DNA of 64,000 nucleotides. Source: Phoenix dactylifera (Eukaryota; Streptophyta; Magnoliopsida; Arecales; Arecaceae). Positions 26,770-37,500 of the stretch are shown here, piece by piece. Position 1 is the stretch's first letter. Each line of letters begins with the position of its first letter. Both the position numbers and the translations under genes were made by a program. The notes below the pieces were generated by a model, which had not been told where the DNA came from, did not search any database, and worked only from the letters and a program-made list of their open reading frames with translations. The DNA lies in assembly GCF_009389715.1 (NCBI RefSeq), contig NC_052399.1:13457646-13521645 (forward strand). Reading direction: 5' to 3'.

Positions 26770-28560
26770 TCTGTTTTAGATAGTTGTATCTTAGTTGTTT
26801 TTAACTTTAATGCAGCAATCTGCCTTCTTACCTTTTATTCTCTATTGTCTTTTTTTTTTCATTTTCTCACTAGATTTATAAGTTGTCTTTTACTCCTCTT
26901 ACAGGTGTCAAAGGGATTATTGATCTACTCAGATTTCTCTGCCCTCCAACATGTCATAGTTGTGCACAAAGAGAAACATAGGTGACGGTGCTATCATCTT
27001 GTAAACAATGAGGTATTGTTCATTTCCACAGCCCAGACTGAAAATAGATATCACCAAGATGATTATCAGAAACTGCTTCATCGCAAACTTAAATAATATT
27101 AGCAGATGTTTTAGGAGAATTTCAGCATTGAAGAAGGCAGCTGTCTGTAAAATGGAGAAATCAAAAGCTGTAACGACTAGGTCCTAGAATGAACTTCTCC
27201 AGAAGTTGGATCTAAAAGAACACAATCTTTATTTTGCATACGCAGGCCATATATGCAGACAGCAGTGAGCAAATAAAATGATTTCATTCGTGAGGCTGCT
27301 TGTCCCTATTTATTGGAACCCATTCCTTTGCACCACTTACAAAGTGTTTACGAGCAAAACGTGCATTTACTTTGATTGAAGTATTCTTTGCTTCATTTGT
27401 TGCTTGAGATACTGAAAGGCCTGATTCTTTGCAATAGTATCCAAGAGGCTTCTGATCATCTCCATTTCCAAATCCATGCATGTAATTCCACTGTTGTTGA
27501 TGAAATGCAGGACCAGATAACTACTCTTGATGATGGAAAGCTGGGACTTTGGTATTGCTTGGTGGTGCACTGCAATATCTGACTTGGTGGTGCACTGTAT
27601 TGTCCCTGAAAATGACTGGAACGTTCAGTTGCTTTCCATGTACAATGCAGAGTAGTCCAGGTTTTGGGAAGAGTAACTCCTTTTTGAGTGGAAAGTAGGG
27701 TCAAAGCCCATTTTGGGAAGAATAACTCATGCGGCATCTTTCACGAGACATTACAGATTAATTTGTCTTGCGAATTGAAAAATGTTTTCCTTTCTAGTGT
27801 CAAGCTAGCAAACATAGAATTCCACCTAATTTGAGTTGCATCTCACAAAAAGACCACTTGGGTTGATCTGCCAATGTCGTCTTTCATGATTGCCACAGGT
27901 TAGAGAACAAATAGTCTCCTAGTTTTATTTTGCTCTCTGAAGATGCAGATTAGTTGAGATTCATTGCAGACCGCAGTAACATTATTCTCTGAATGAATCA
28001 AAATTTCTAGAATTATTTATTAATTTCACTGGTCAAATGTCTTTATTTTATATTGGAGCAAGTACTGGCCACATTATTGTCTGATTTTTTTAAAATAATT
28101 TAGTTTACGTTACTTATTTGATAATTTATGAACTATTCATTGTAGGATGGCCTGCACATTTAGATGAAGAGGAAGAGTTAATCCATGATATAATAGTGCT
28201 TGTATCACCTTCAAGCTAGAACCTGCTGCATTTTAAGTTGGATAACTGCTGTACCCAGAGCTGCCCAAGCGTCTACCATCTCTGCAAATGGCACAGAACA
28301 GGGATTAAGTCGCAACCTAGCTGCTTTCAACAGCCTTAACTTGTGGAACTGTGATAAGAAAGCCTGCTGCAACTTTTTACTCACTAATAATAACCATCAA
28401 AATTTACCTTAACAACTCCAAAGGGAAGGGGTAGCCACTTGACTATAGTTGTAGAATTTGCTGAACAAGATGAAGATTCATTACTACCCGAGCACTTTAG
28501 GCGAGTTGAATACGCTGATTGATCTTCGAAGAATAGGATATCATCGAGAATGCATAATAT
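24457..28560. other. Region between the first PPR gene and the LINE fragment
   Basis: 3' UTR of the PPR gene, then about 4 kb of AT-rich DNA. It contains a long (AT)n tract at 26,703-26,764. A minus-strand frame at 27284-27481, whose tail reads KVNARFARKHFVSGAKEW, is more protein-like than its neighbours, but I cannot assign it. No complete gene is recognised. Confidence 0.4.
26703..26764. repeat. (AT)n microsatellite, about 62 bp
   Basis: Roughly 31 uninterrupted AT units. Likely polymorphic in length. Confidence 0.97.
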
Positions 28561-28563
28561 GTG

Positions 28564-28986
28564 TCACACCAGCTGATTCGGTTTAGCATCGACACTTTCA
28601 AATAATCTTCTATGTTTGGCATTCCAAAGCATTGCCTTTATCTTCCTTTTTACCAGAGCACTAGTTAGGGTATTGATTAGTGCCGTCAAAGAGAGAAGAA
28701 TAAGTATACATTGCAGCACTTCTCCTAATTGCTGCCACCATGTTTTTGCAGACCGACACAAAACAGCAACATTCTCAACAGCCTCTTCCTGGTCAGGACT
28801 TAAATCACCATTTATACCTTCCGGACTAATAATTCCCCTTTTAAAGAGAGATTGTTTGCAAAGAAGTTTCAACCATATCCATTTCCAGCAGAAGGTTTTG
28901 ACCTTCATTGGTACTTCAAGCTTCCAAATCCAATTAAATGAAAATGGCATTCCTGAAGGAGATGGTTGGGGTAATATATGATGCAT
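28564..28986 (-). pseudogene. LINE retrotransposon 3' fragment (zf-RVT region)
   Basis: The 140-residue minus-strand frame contains FNWIWKLEVPMKVKTFCW and LLCKQSLFKRGI. This is the pattern of the zinc-binding domain at the end of plant non-LTR reverse transcriptases (zf-RVT: W..W.l.vP.KvK.F.W...L.tk..L..RG). The downstream Cys/His half is degenerate: DQEEAVENVAVLCRSAKTWW retains the spacing but not the expected CxxC and ET..H residues. No reverse-transcriptase catalytic domain lies upstream, so this is a short dead fragment. It sits about 170 bases upstream of the second PPR gene. Confidence 0.7.
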
Positions 28987-29155
28987 ATATTTTGATTTTA
29001 TGTTTTTATTTCTCTACATACTGGTGAGATATTACAAAGAGATTCTTGTTGAGATCTTTGTTTTATTTTTTATTTTTTATTTTTGAAAAATATAAATCTT
29101 TGCTATCAAAAGCTTTAAAAATTTTAACATAAGGATGTTATAATCTAATAACTAC

Positions 29156-31573
29156 ATGCTTCCACATGGCAGAGCCTTGTCCATGTTCCATGCAAGACGA
29201 GCCTTCATCCTCCCACCCTCCTCTTCCTCTCCCTCCTTCTCCACCCAACGCGACATCCTCTTAGCCGCCTCCCTCTCCAACACTTTCTCCCGCTCCTCGG
29301 GCCCCGCTGCCCTCGACCCCTCCTCCCTCCCATCCCCACTCCCGGACTCCGCCGTCCTCCACCTCCTCCGCCACCCCTCCCTTCCCCCCGCCGCCAAGCT
29401 CGCCTTCTTCCAATGGGCCGCCTCCTCTCTCCCCTCTTTCTCCCCCTCCCCCGCTGTCTTCTCCGCCCTCCTCCGCTCCCTCCTCCGCTCCCCGGGCCCC
29501 CACCTCGACCATCTCCGCCCCATCCTCCGCCTCGCCTCCTCCTCCCCCGCTGGCGCCGCCGCCCTCGACCCCCACACCTTCCGTTCCCTCCTCGACGCCC
29601 TCCTCCGCGCCGGCCGCTTCGACTCCGCCATCGCCGCCCTCGACGACGCCGAGGAGCTCGCCGGCCCTGCCTTCCTTACGCCCTCCACCTACGGCTCCAT
29701 CATCCGCGCCCTCCTCCAAAAATCCCAGCTTGGCCTCGCCCTCTCCATGTTCCGCAAGCTCCTCGCGGAGGACTCCTTCGGCCCCGACGTCCTCTCCTGC
29801 AACGAACTGCTTGTTGCCTTGAGGAAGGCCGACATGAGGGATGAGTTCCGATGGGTGTTCGACGAATTGTCCCAAAGGAATTTCCTTTTTGACACCTGGA
29901 GCTATAACATCTGCATCCATGCCTATGGGACCTGGGGCCAGCTGGATCTTGCTCTCGGACTCTTCAAGGAGATGAAATCAAAAGGCCCACGAGCAGCCCC
30001 CGATCTCTGTACCTATAACTCGCTGATCCTTGCACTCTGTCTGGCGGGGAAGGTGCATGATGCATTGGCTGCCTACGAGGAGATGAAGGGGTCTGGGCAT
30101 GAGCCCGATCGGTACACATACCAGACTCTGATCCAGGGGTGCTGCAAAGCCTACCGTGTCGACGAAGCCATTAGAGTTTTCAGAGAGATGGAGTATAACA
30201 ATGTTCGGGCCGAGACAGTAGTCTACAACACTCTTCTTGATGGGCTTCTAAAGGTTCGGAAGCTCGCCGATGCTTGCCGGCTCTTTGAGAAGATGGTCTC
30301 AGATGGTGTCCGGGCCTCATGCTACTCTTACAACATCTTGATTGATGGATTATTTAAGAATGGGCGGCCTGCTGCAGGCTTCGCACTCTTTAGTGAGTTG
30401 AAGAAGAAAGGGCAGTTTGTCGATGCCGTCACGTATGGCATCGTCATTTCGCATTTGTGCCGGGAGAACCGGGTGGTGGAGGCACTTGAACTGGTGAAGG
30501 AGATGGAGGAAAGAGGATTGGTTGTGGATTTGGCCACAATAACGTCTCTGTTGATTGGATTGCATAGGAATGGGAAATGGGATTCAGCAGAACAGCTTAT
30601 GAGGTATTTGAGGGATAATGCTCTGTTGCCGAGCATCCTTAGGTGGAAAGCAAACATGGAAGCATCGATGAGAGGTCCTCAAGACAGGTGGACGGACTAT
30701 GCACCTATGTTTCCATCTGTTGGGAAATTAAGTGATATCATGAGTTGGATTAATCCAACAGAAGAGAAGGATACCCATGACACTAGTTCCGATAGCGAAT
30801 CGAAAGACAAGTGGTCTTCCTCACCATACCTGGACCGTCTGGCTGACAAGTTTGAGTCCTTCTCTGGTAATTCTCCCATGTTCAGAGTAAGTAGAGGGCA
30901 GAGGGTGCAGGAGAAGGGGATTAAGTCTTTTGACATAGATATGGTCAATACATACTTGTCAATTTTTCTAGCCAAGGGAAAGCTGAGCATGGCTTGCAAA
31001 TTGTTTGAGATCTTCAATTCGTTGGGAAGGGAGCCTGTGAGCTATACCTATAATTCATTGATGAGTTCATTTGTCAAGAAGGGTTATTTGAAAGAGGCAT
31101 GGGGGATTCTTCAGGAGATGGGAGCTAAGCTATGTCCTGCTGACATTGCAACCTATAATGTAATTATTCAAGGATTGGGGAAGATGGGGAAGGCAGAAGT
31201 TGCAAGCTCGGTTCTTGATCAATTGTTGAAGATGGGAGGATATCTTGACATCGTTATGTATAACACTTTGATTAATGCATTGGGGAAGGCAGGAAGGATT
31301 AGTGAAGCAAATGAGTTGTTCAAGCAGATGGTTGGGAGTGGCATCAATCCAGATGTCATTACTTTCAATACACTCATTGAGGTGCATGCCAAGGCAGGAA
31401 GGGTGAAAGAGGCTTACAAGTTTTTGAGGAGAATGTTGGCCGCAGGCTGCTCTCCTAACCATGTAACGGACACAATTCTAGATTTCCTTGAGAAGGAGAT
31501 TGAGAGATTGAGGTACGAAAAGGCATCGATGAAACATGATGCTGAGGAACTTGATGTGGATCCTTTAGTGTGA
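29156..31573 (+). CDS. Pentatricopeptide repeat protein, P class, At4g01570-like
   Basis: Intronless 805-residue protein; my recollection is that Arabidopsis At4g01570 has the same length. The N-terminal 50 residues are Arg/Ser-rich with few acids, compatible with mitochondrial or plastid import. PPR motifs come in two blocks: roughly residues 215-480 (for example DTWSYNICIHAYG, PDLCTYNSLILALC, PDRYTYQTLIQGCCK, VDAVTYGIVISHLCR) and 595-780 (PVSYTYNSLMSSFVKK, ADIATYNVIIQGLGK, PDVITFNTLIEVHAK). A spacer of about 100 residues, rich in acidic and Ser residues (KDTHDTSSDSESKDK), separates them. An in-frame Met at 29183 (MFHARRAF) is an alternative start. The first 650 bases are almost entirely C/G at third positions. 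No DYW, E or SMR domain is present; a role in organelle RNA metabolism is inferred. Confidence 0.92.
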   Translation: MLPHGRALSMFHARRAFILPPSSSSPSFSTQRDILLAASLSNTFSRSSGPAALDPSSLPSPLPDSAVLHLLRHPSLPPAAKLAFFQWAASSLPSFSPSPAVFSALLRSLLRSPGPHLDHLRPILRLASSSPAGAAALDPHTFRSLLDALLRAGRFDSAIAALDDAEELAGPAFLTPSTYGSIIRALLQKSQLGLALSMFRKLLAEDSFGPDVLSCNELLVALRKADMRDEFRWVFDELSQRNFLFDTWSYNICIHAYGTWGQLDLALGLFKEMKSKGPRAAPDLCTYNSLILALCLAGKVHDALAAYEEMKGSGHEPDRYTYQTLIQGCCKAYRVDEAIRVFREMEYNNVRAETVVYNTLLDGLLKVRKLADACRLFEKMVSDGVRASCYSYNILIDGLFKNGRPAAGFALFSELKKKGQFVDAVTYGIVISHLCRENRVVEALELVKEMEERGLVVDLATITSLLIGLHRNGKWDSAEQLMRYLRDNALLPSILRWKANMEASMRGPQDRWTDYAPMFPSVGKLSDIMSWINPTEEKDTHDTSSDSESKDKWSSSPYLDRLADKFESFSGNSPMFRVSRGQRVQEKGIKSFDIDMVNTYLSIFLAKGKLSMACKLFEIFNSLGREPVSYTYNSLMSSFVKKGYLKEAWGILQEMGAKLCPADIATYNVIIQGLGKMGKAEVASSVLDQLLKMGGYLDIVMYNTLINALGKAGRISEANELFKQMVGSGINPDVITFNTLIEVHAKAGRVKEAYKFLRRMLAAGCSPNHVTDTILDFLEKEIERLRYEKASMKHDAEELDVDPLV

Positions 31574-34300
31574 TGAAAGCAAAAAACCTCACATTCCTCT
31601 CGGATTGAAGTCATGTTGACTGGAAATTAGATATCTTCATCTGGAGTGGTTTAAGTTCACATGTTTTCTGGAAGACAGACATCCAAGGCAGGCGAATTGC
31701 TGGCATTCTCTGATGGACTGGTTAAAGGACTCCAGCATAATTGATTTAATATGGCAAACCACAGTATCAAGGCCCTAAAAACCTTCATTGCTGATGAGAC
31801 CACAATGTTTGGATTTCGGTGGAGTCAGTTGCATGCACAAATCCGCCATAAGATAGCAAGAGCTTTGGTAGCAATCCGAAAAATAAGAGAAGCTTTCTAT
31901 GGTTGATGTTGATAAGTTATTTGCAAGCATTACCTTCATCACATAAAGGCAGTCTGAAGTATTATAGTCTCTACATCAATTTGTCTTAGAGAGTATGATA
32001 TTTGAGAGATGTAGGCCTCTTCAATTCATTGATTCTGTCTGTATATTTTATGCTTCTTAATAACTAAAAGGAGAACTAAGACCTGCTAAGATGGGAAAGG
32101 ATGTAGATCCCTCATAATTTTCCTCCAGATCTTTCAAAGTACTTCCCCAAAAGCTGTAGTTAAATTTTATGCTCATTTCATATTATGCTCAATCGCATTC
32201 CTTGAGAGTATTCAACCTCTCTCTCATCTTTGTATAGAAAACCACTCTTGCTTCTGATGGTTCTTCCTTATAATTTTGTTCTAACGAATTTCTTTTTCCT
32301 TTTTGTGGGAGATAATTGTTGTTTTTTCTGGCAGTTTATTTGTCGAACGCGTAGCCTTGTTTGTCAAGGTTAGTCATATGGAGTTCGCCGTAGCCGCTGA
32401 TGCACTGTCTCATGCTGAGAAACTGAACAGCCATGGTCATCGAGTGAAGAAATCAGAGAACTCATTTTTGGAAAAAAATGAGCTAATTTTTAGTTGACAA
32501 GAGCAAAGATATGGAATGATCTGGATATAACTACAGTTGGAACTGAACCATCATCTTCTGTAGTTGGTTTAATGGTTCCTAGTGGAGGATTAATACTTTC
32601 ACTTGATAGGTCATACGAGAATTTTATCAGGATTGAATTTTACTTGTTAAGATGACCTTATTGGATCCATATGGATCAGTCATACTTTGCTAGTCTTGTA
32701 CATGACTCATTCAGTCAATCAGTTCCAAGAGGTGTGGCTTGAGTTACATACTGAACAGAGCTTTGTCCTGTCCCAGAGGAGGCCGATATTCAATAATTTT
32801 AAAAACCTTTTTTTTCATGACCATGGTTTTGTTCAAATAGGTCAGTACTCAGTTTCCATGAAGTACACCAGAGTTGGCAAACTGAGCCAAGTTCCAGCAA
32901 ACCAAATCAATGCTAGTTCAGCTCATATCCTAGTTGACCTCAACTCATTTTTGAGTCAAACTCGTTCACAAATAGCTTGCCGTAAGGATTGGTTGGAGTG
33001 TAACTTTGCCAAAGCTCGCATATGTATATAATTAAGCTAATCTCATCTGTTTGATATCCATCTAATAATTGAAATATTTATCAATGAATAATCATTTAAA
33101 GGTTTATAATAAGATTTGGCAGGTAATTACATTCTTTGCATAAAATATGTGGGTAGTTAATAATTCATTTTACTGATATTTTTGATTTGCAGAAAATAAA
33201 TGATGTACAATATTTATTTATTAATTGAGTTTGATGAAGCCGAACTCAAGCAAGCTAGGCAAATCTCTAGACTAGGCTTCGTTATTAATTGAGGCTACTT
33301 CTAATCAGAATTTTTTCTCATTACATTTAGGCAATAACTGAAATCGGAAGATCCATGAAATTGAGAGTATACTTATCACTGATGAAGTTAAAGGCTTCAT
33401 GCAAGCTTCCTGTCTACATGAGCAGGAATTTGTAGCTCCCACTGTATATGAAATAGATATGTATACATATTGTTGCAGAAGAAATTTTCAGAAGAGAATG
33501 CCAATGTTACATCATTTTTCACATTTCTATTTAGCTTCATTCAAGCATTTCCAATGACAAATCTATTCACATAATCCTGAAGATGCGCTCCAAAACTACG
33601 TTGCTTGGTAGCAGCCACTGAATCGGATAGCACTTGCAGTGTAGTATCCACCAGTAAGAACTATTAAGAAATAAATATACTTTTCTTCTGTCCTCTGATA
33701 AGAACTATTAAGGAAAAAAAAAAGAAGTAAACATTCAAAGTTTAATTTCCTCTATTCCATACCCTAATGTTCAAATACGGAGAGAAAATTACGCTAAGAA
33801 AAATTAAAATTTGAAAATATTTTTAGAAATAAGGTTGATGGTCATGAAAATAAATATACTTTTCAAACGATTATTATACTTGCATTTTGTAGGGATAAAA
33901 ATACCATCTAATCAATGCTCCTTTATAATGGTTATTTTTATTTAATAAGAATAATTATCATTATTTAATCTGTTTTATAACTTAAAATCTGTAAATACAT
34001 ATAGATGTATTAATTCAAAAATAATACTGTAACTTTGAACAAAAATTTTGCTAAATAACACTGCAATTTCACAGTCCTAACCAATCATTTTCTATCACAA
34101 CGGCTAGTCATCACCAGATTTTTTTTAAAAAATTTTCTGATAAAATAATCATGATTAGGCTAGTCATCACCATACCACGTAAGTTGACGGCTGGTCATAA
34201 TCTTTGACGACGGCTGGTCATAATCTTTGACGGCTAGTTATCACCATAATTATTTCCTTTCAGACATGGTTTCGGGCAAATAACCATCTTGCTTAATTTT
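31574..34300. other. Intergenic region between the second PPR gene and NUP155
   Basis: 3' UTR, then AT-rich DNA. At about 32,872-33,290 a segment opens TTGGCAAACTGAGCCAAG and ends with GAACTCAAGCAAGCTAGGC. This resembles the CTCGAGCT/GGCAAAC short transposon type seen in NUP155 intron 12, but I could not fix its ends. A tandem repeat lies at 34.14-34.25 kb. No gene is supported; 32303-32497 and 32687-33031 are unmatched frames. Confidence 0.4.
34187..34252. repeat. Short tandem repeat upstream of NUP155
   Basis: The unit GACGGCTGGTCATAATCTTT occurs twice in tandem, with a third partial copy, GACGGCTAGTTATCACCATAA. A related phrase, GGCTAGTCATCACCA, occurs twice just upstream (about 34,102 and 34,157). 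The array ends about 60 bases upstream of the NUP155 TATA box and so lies in its proximal promoter. Confidence 0.75.
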
Positions 34301-34308
34301 AAACGCAG

Positions 34309-34318
34309 CTATATAAGC
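34309..34318 (+). promoter_or_regulatory. Probable TATA box of NUP155
   Basis: CTATATAAGC lies about 230 bases upstream of the NUP155 ATG. A CT-rich leader with AAACCCTCC and TAGGGTTTCG phrases, typical of plant housekeeping leaders, lies between. Confidence 0.55.
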
Positions 34319-34545
34319 TCCAAACCCGCCTCCAAAACCGGAGAAAACCCTCCCTAAAGCCCTCTACCCGCCTCTCCTCAAATCCCACCGCCAATTCTTT
34401 TTCCCCCTTCTCTCCTCCCCCTCTCTGCTGCGGCGGAGGGATTCGTTCCCAGAGATCGCCCCCGAATTCTATAGCTCTTGGATTTCTAGGGTTTCGTCCT
34501 CCCGCCCTCGTCTGTTCTCTTTCTTGGCAAATATAAGGAGATCAG

Positions 34546-37500
34546 ATGGCGTGGGAGGACGAGGTCATCGGCCCGGACGTGGCCTCCGCCGGCCTTCTCG
34601 TGAGCGAGCGCATCGGCAAGGACGTCGCCGCGCAGCTCGACCTGGAAGAGGCTCTTGAGGCCTCGCGGTACGCGAGCCACCCCTACTCCTCCCATCCGAA
34701 AGAGGTAGTCCTGTGCATTCTAGAAGTTCTTGTTTTCACGAATTTTTGATCTTTTTGAACAAATTTTAGTGAACTGATACGAATTGAGGGGAAAAAATGA
34801 CCATCAAGAAAAGAAAATCCATCCTGCTCCTCCCATCCCAGAAGAGGCAATCTTGTGCATTCTAAAGGTTTCTTGTTTTTTATTCCATCTTTGTTCTTTT
34901 TCCCCCAAAAATGTTAATGCCGAGTCGTAATTGACTCATGCAAATCTCGGGGGGGACCATCAGGAAAAGAAAAGCTGCCTCTGCTCCTCTCATAATCTTG
35001 GGCATTCGAAATTTTTTTTTTAACTCGAAATTTGATCCTTTTGAATAAATACTGATTTTTACATGCGATGAACTGATGCAAAATCGGGGGAAAACATCAA
35101 GAAAAGAAAAGCCACCCCTAGTCCTCCCATCTCAAGGAGGTATTTAATGAATTCCACCAATTTTTTTTTTTCATTTTTTATTTGTGAATAAATATTGATG
35201 CTTACGTGTGTCGAGATGATACAAATAAAAAAATAAAACATCAAAAGGAGAAAATAACGATATCATGGAGGTAATTTCAAATGGCTTATACATCTGATTA
35301 TCACCATTATTGTTATTGAGTTGAGGTAATTCCAATATGGGCTTTGCAAGAAGGATATTTACAGAAACGGTTTCACAGGTAATATGTCTAAAGCAAGTTG
35401 TTGGATTCTGTGGCTGCAAACAGGGGCGGCCCAATACATTTGAGGGCCTAAGGCGAATTCAATAAATGAGGCCTCTTTTTTTTAAATAATAATTTTTTTT
35501 AATAAATATAAAATATCTAAAAAAATGTTATGGAAATAGATTGCTGTCAAGTACACTATTTCAACAAAGATGCATGAATCTAATAAAGGTAGACAAAAAG
35601 TCTCTTCAGTTTAATATAATTTTTGAATGAAAATATTAAAAAAAAATACTTAAAAAAAAAGGCCCATGAAACTGTTCTTGGCAATACTGTTTACCCTGTG
35701 AAGCAAGAGCAGAATAGGAAAAGGTCATCCCATGGCGCCTCATGGTCAAAGAATTTGTCCAGAAAGGAACCTCTCTGTAAGAGAAAGTAGGGTCATTATG
35801 AAAAATTCACTCTATCTAATTAATAAAAGTCCCAGCCCACCATCTCCCCTTCAAGTGAGTACCCAAGCAGCCACTGCAACATCACGGCACAGCAGCCATT
35901 CAACCCCCCCTCCCTCCTTCTCTTTCTCTACCCTCCTTTTCTTTTGCTAAGGACCCATCTCCCCCTTCAAGTGAGCACCGAAGCTGCAACTGCAACATCA
36001 CGGCACAGCAGCCATTCAACCCCCTCCCTCCTTTTCTCTCTCTACCACCCAAGAGGGGAGAAGAAACCGAGAGGAGAAAATTAAAAGAATCTCCACCCTC
36101 CAAGAAGTCCATCTCCAATCCCCCTATCTTTCTTCCTGATGGCCCAGCTGGATCAGGAGTAATGACTTGTGAGGGAAGGAAAACCAAGACCAAAACCAAA
36201 AAAGAGAAGGGATGAAAGATAAGAGTGGCTTCAGGCGTGTATCAAGCCAACCAAATCCCTCCTCTCTCTCTCTCTCTCCACCCAAAACAAAACTACTGTC
36301 CCCAACTTCCCCAGTTGCCCCTCTGCAGGCCAGGAAACCCTCCACCTCCCTTCCATCAAGGGGGAAGACTCGTAGCCAGCTTCTGCTCCCGGAGGCCTTC
36401 CATTGGCCCGAGGCCTTAGGCGACCGCCTCAGTCGCCTAGGGCTCGGGCCGGCCCTGGCTGCAAAGTGACTTGCATAATTGAGGTGCTCTCAAGGTGTTG
36501 CCATTTTAGCGACTAGAAGCTTTTTGAGTCTGGATTGCGGATCTAACTCCATGCAATAACCCTTGCCCCCTTGTTGGAAGGTTTTGTTTGCATGCTTTTT
36601 ACCCGCTTTTGTTTGATTTTGCCTTTTTGACCTTAAATTTAGTTTTTGCCCTGCTTGATTGGCACTTTTGCTTGTCTTGAGGTTTGTTATGGGATTTGAT
36701 CTTGCAATTTGCCAGAATTAAAAGTATGCTTCCGCTGTCTTCTTATTTGTTTCAACCTATATGATGCCTTTTTGATCCTTTCAGAAAAGCAAAAGGGCAG
36801 GAAAACAAAAGCCTGGAAGGAAGAGTAAATGAACTTCTGTAATTATAAACGACAACTTCTAGCTTAATAATTCTGGGTTTCCATCAACATGTACCATACA
36901 TAATAAAACTAAATCACCACCACAATCTCTTGTTTTTCTGATTTGTATTTTTGACTACTTCATCTTTCTTAGAAACTTCTAATTTCTAGTTTGTGTTTTT
37001 GTTTCAATAGTTTTTGTGTGACTTGATCTGATCACTTAAATTTCAAAACGATCATTTCATATTATATGAGTAGCAAAGTTTCCTTTCTCACCATTCTTGT
37101 AGATCTGATATATTTCTGTCAACTTTTTTTTTTCCTACTAATATTTTTAACGATACTCTTCTTTTTATTTATGTTCTCTTCCTTTAGTAATGAGTGCTTG
37201 TGCTGCAGTGGCCTCCTTTGGTTGAAGTTGTGGAGACTCGGGAGTTACCTCCTATGCTAATTGAGAGATATAATGCAGCCGGTGGAGAAGGAACGGCACT
37301 TTGTGGATTTTTTCCTGAGATACACCGAGCTTGGGCATCGGTTGACAATTCTTTGTTTCTTTGGCGCTTTGATAAGTGGTAACGTTGTAGGATGCTAGCC
37401 CAACTTTGTTTGGAACTACTCTCCTTTTCTATCTGTCAAACTAAAGTCCAGATTAAATGACATGTGCATATATTTAAAAGTGACATGCTTTTCTACACTT

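Noticed and set aside
29152..29920. Long antisense frames (178 and 219 codons) opposite the second PPR gene
   Set aside because: They arise from the extreme C/G third-position bias of the sense PPR strand. Composition is Gly/Glu/Arg only.
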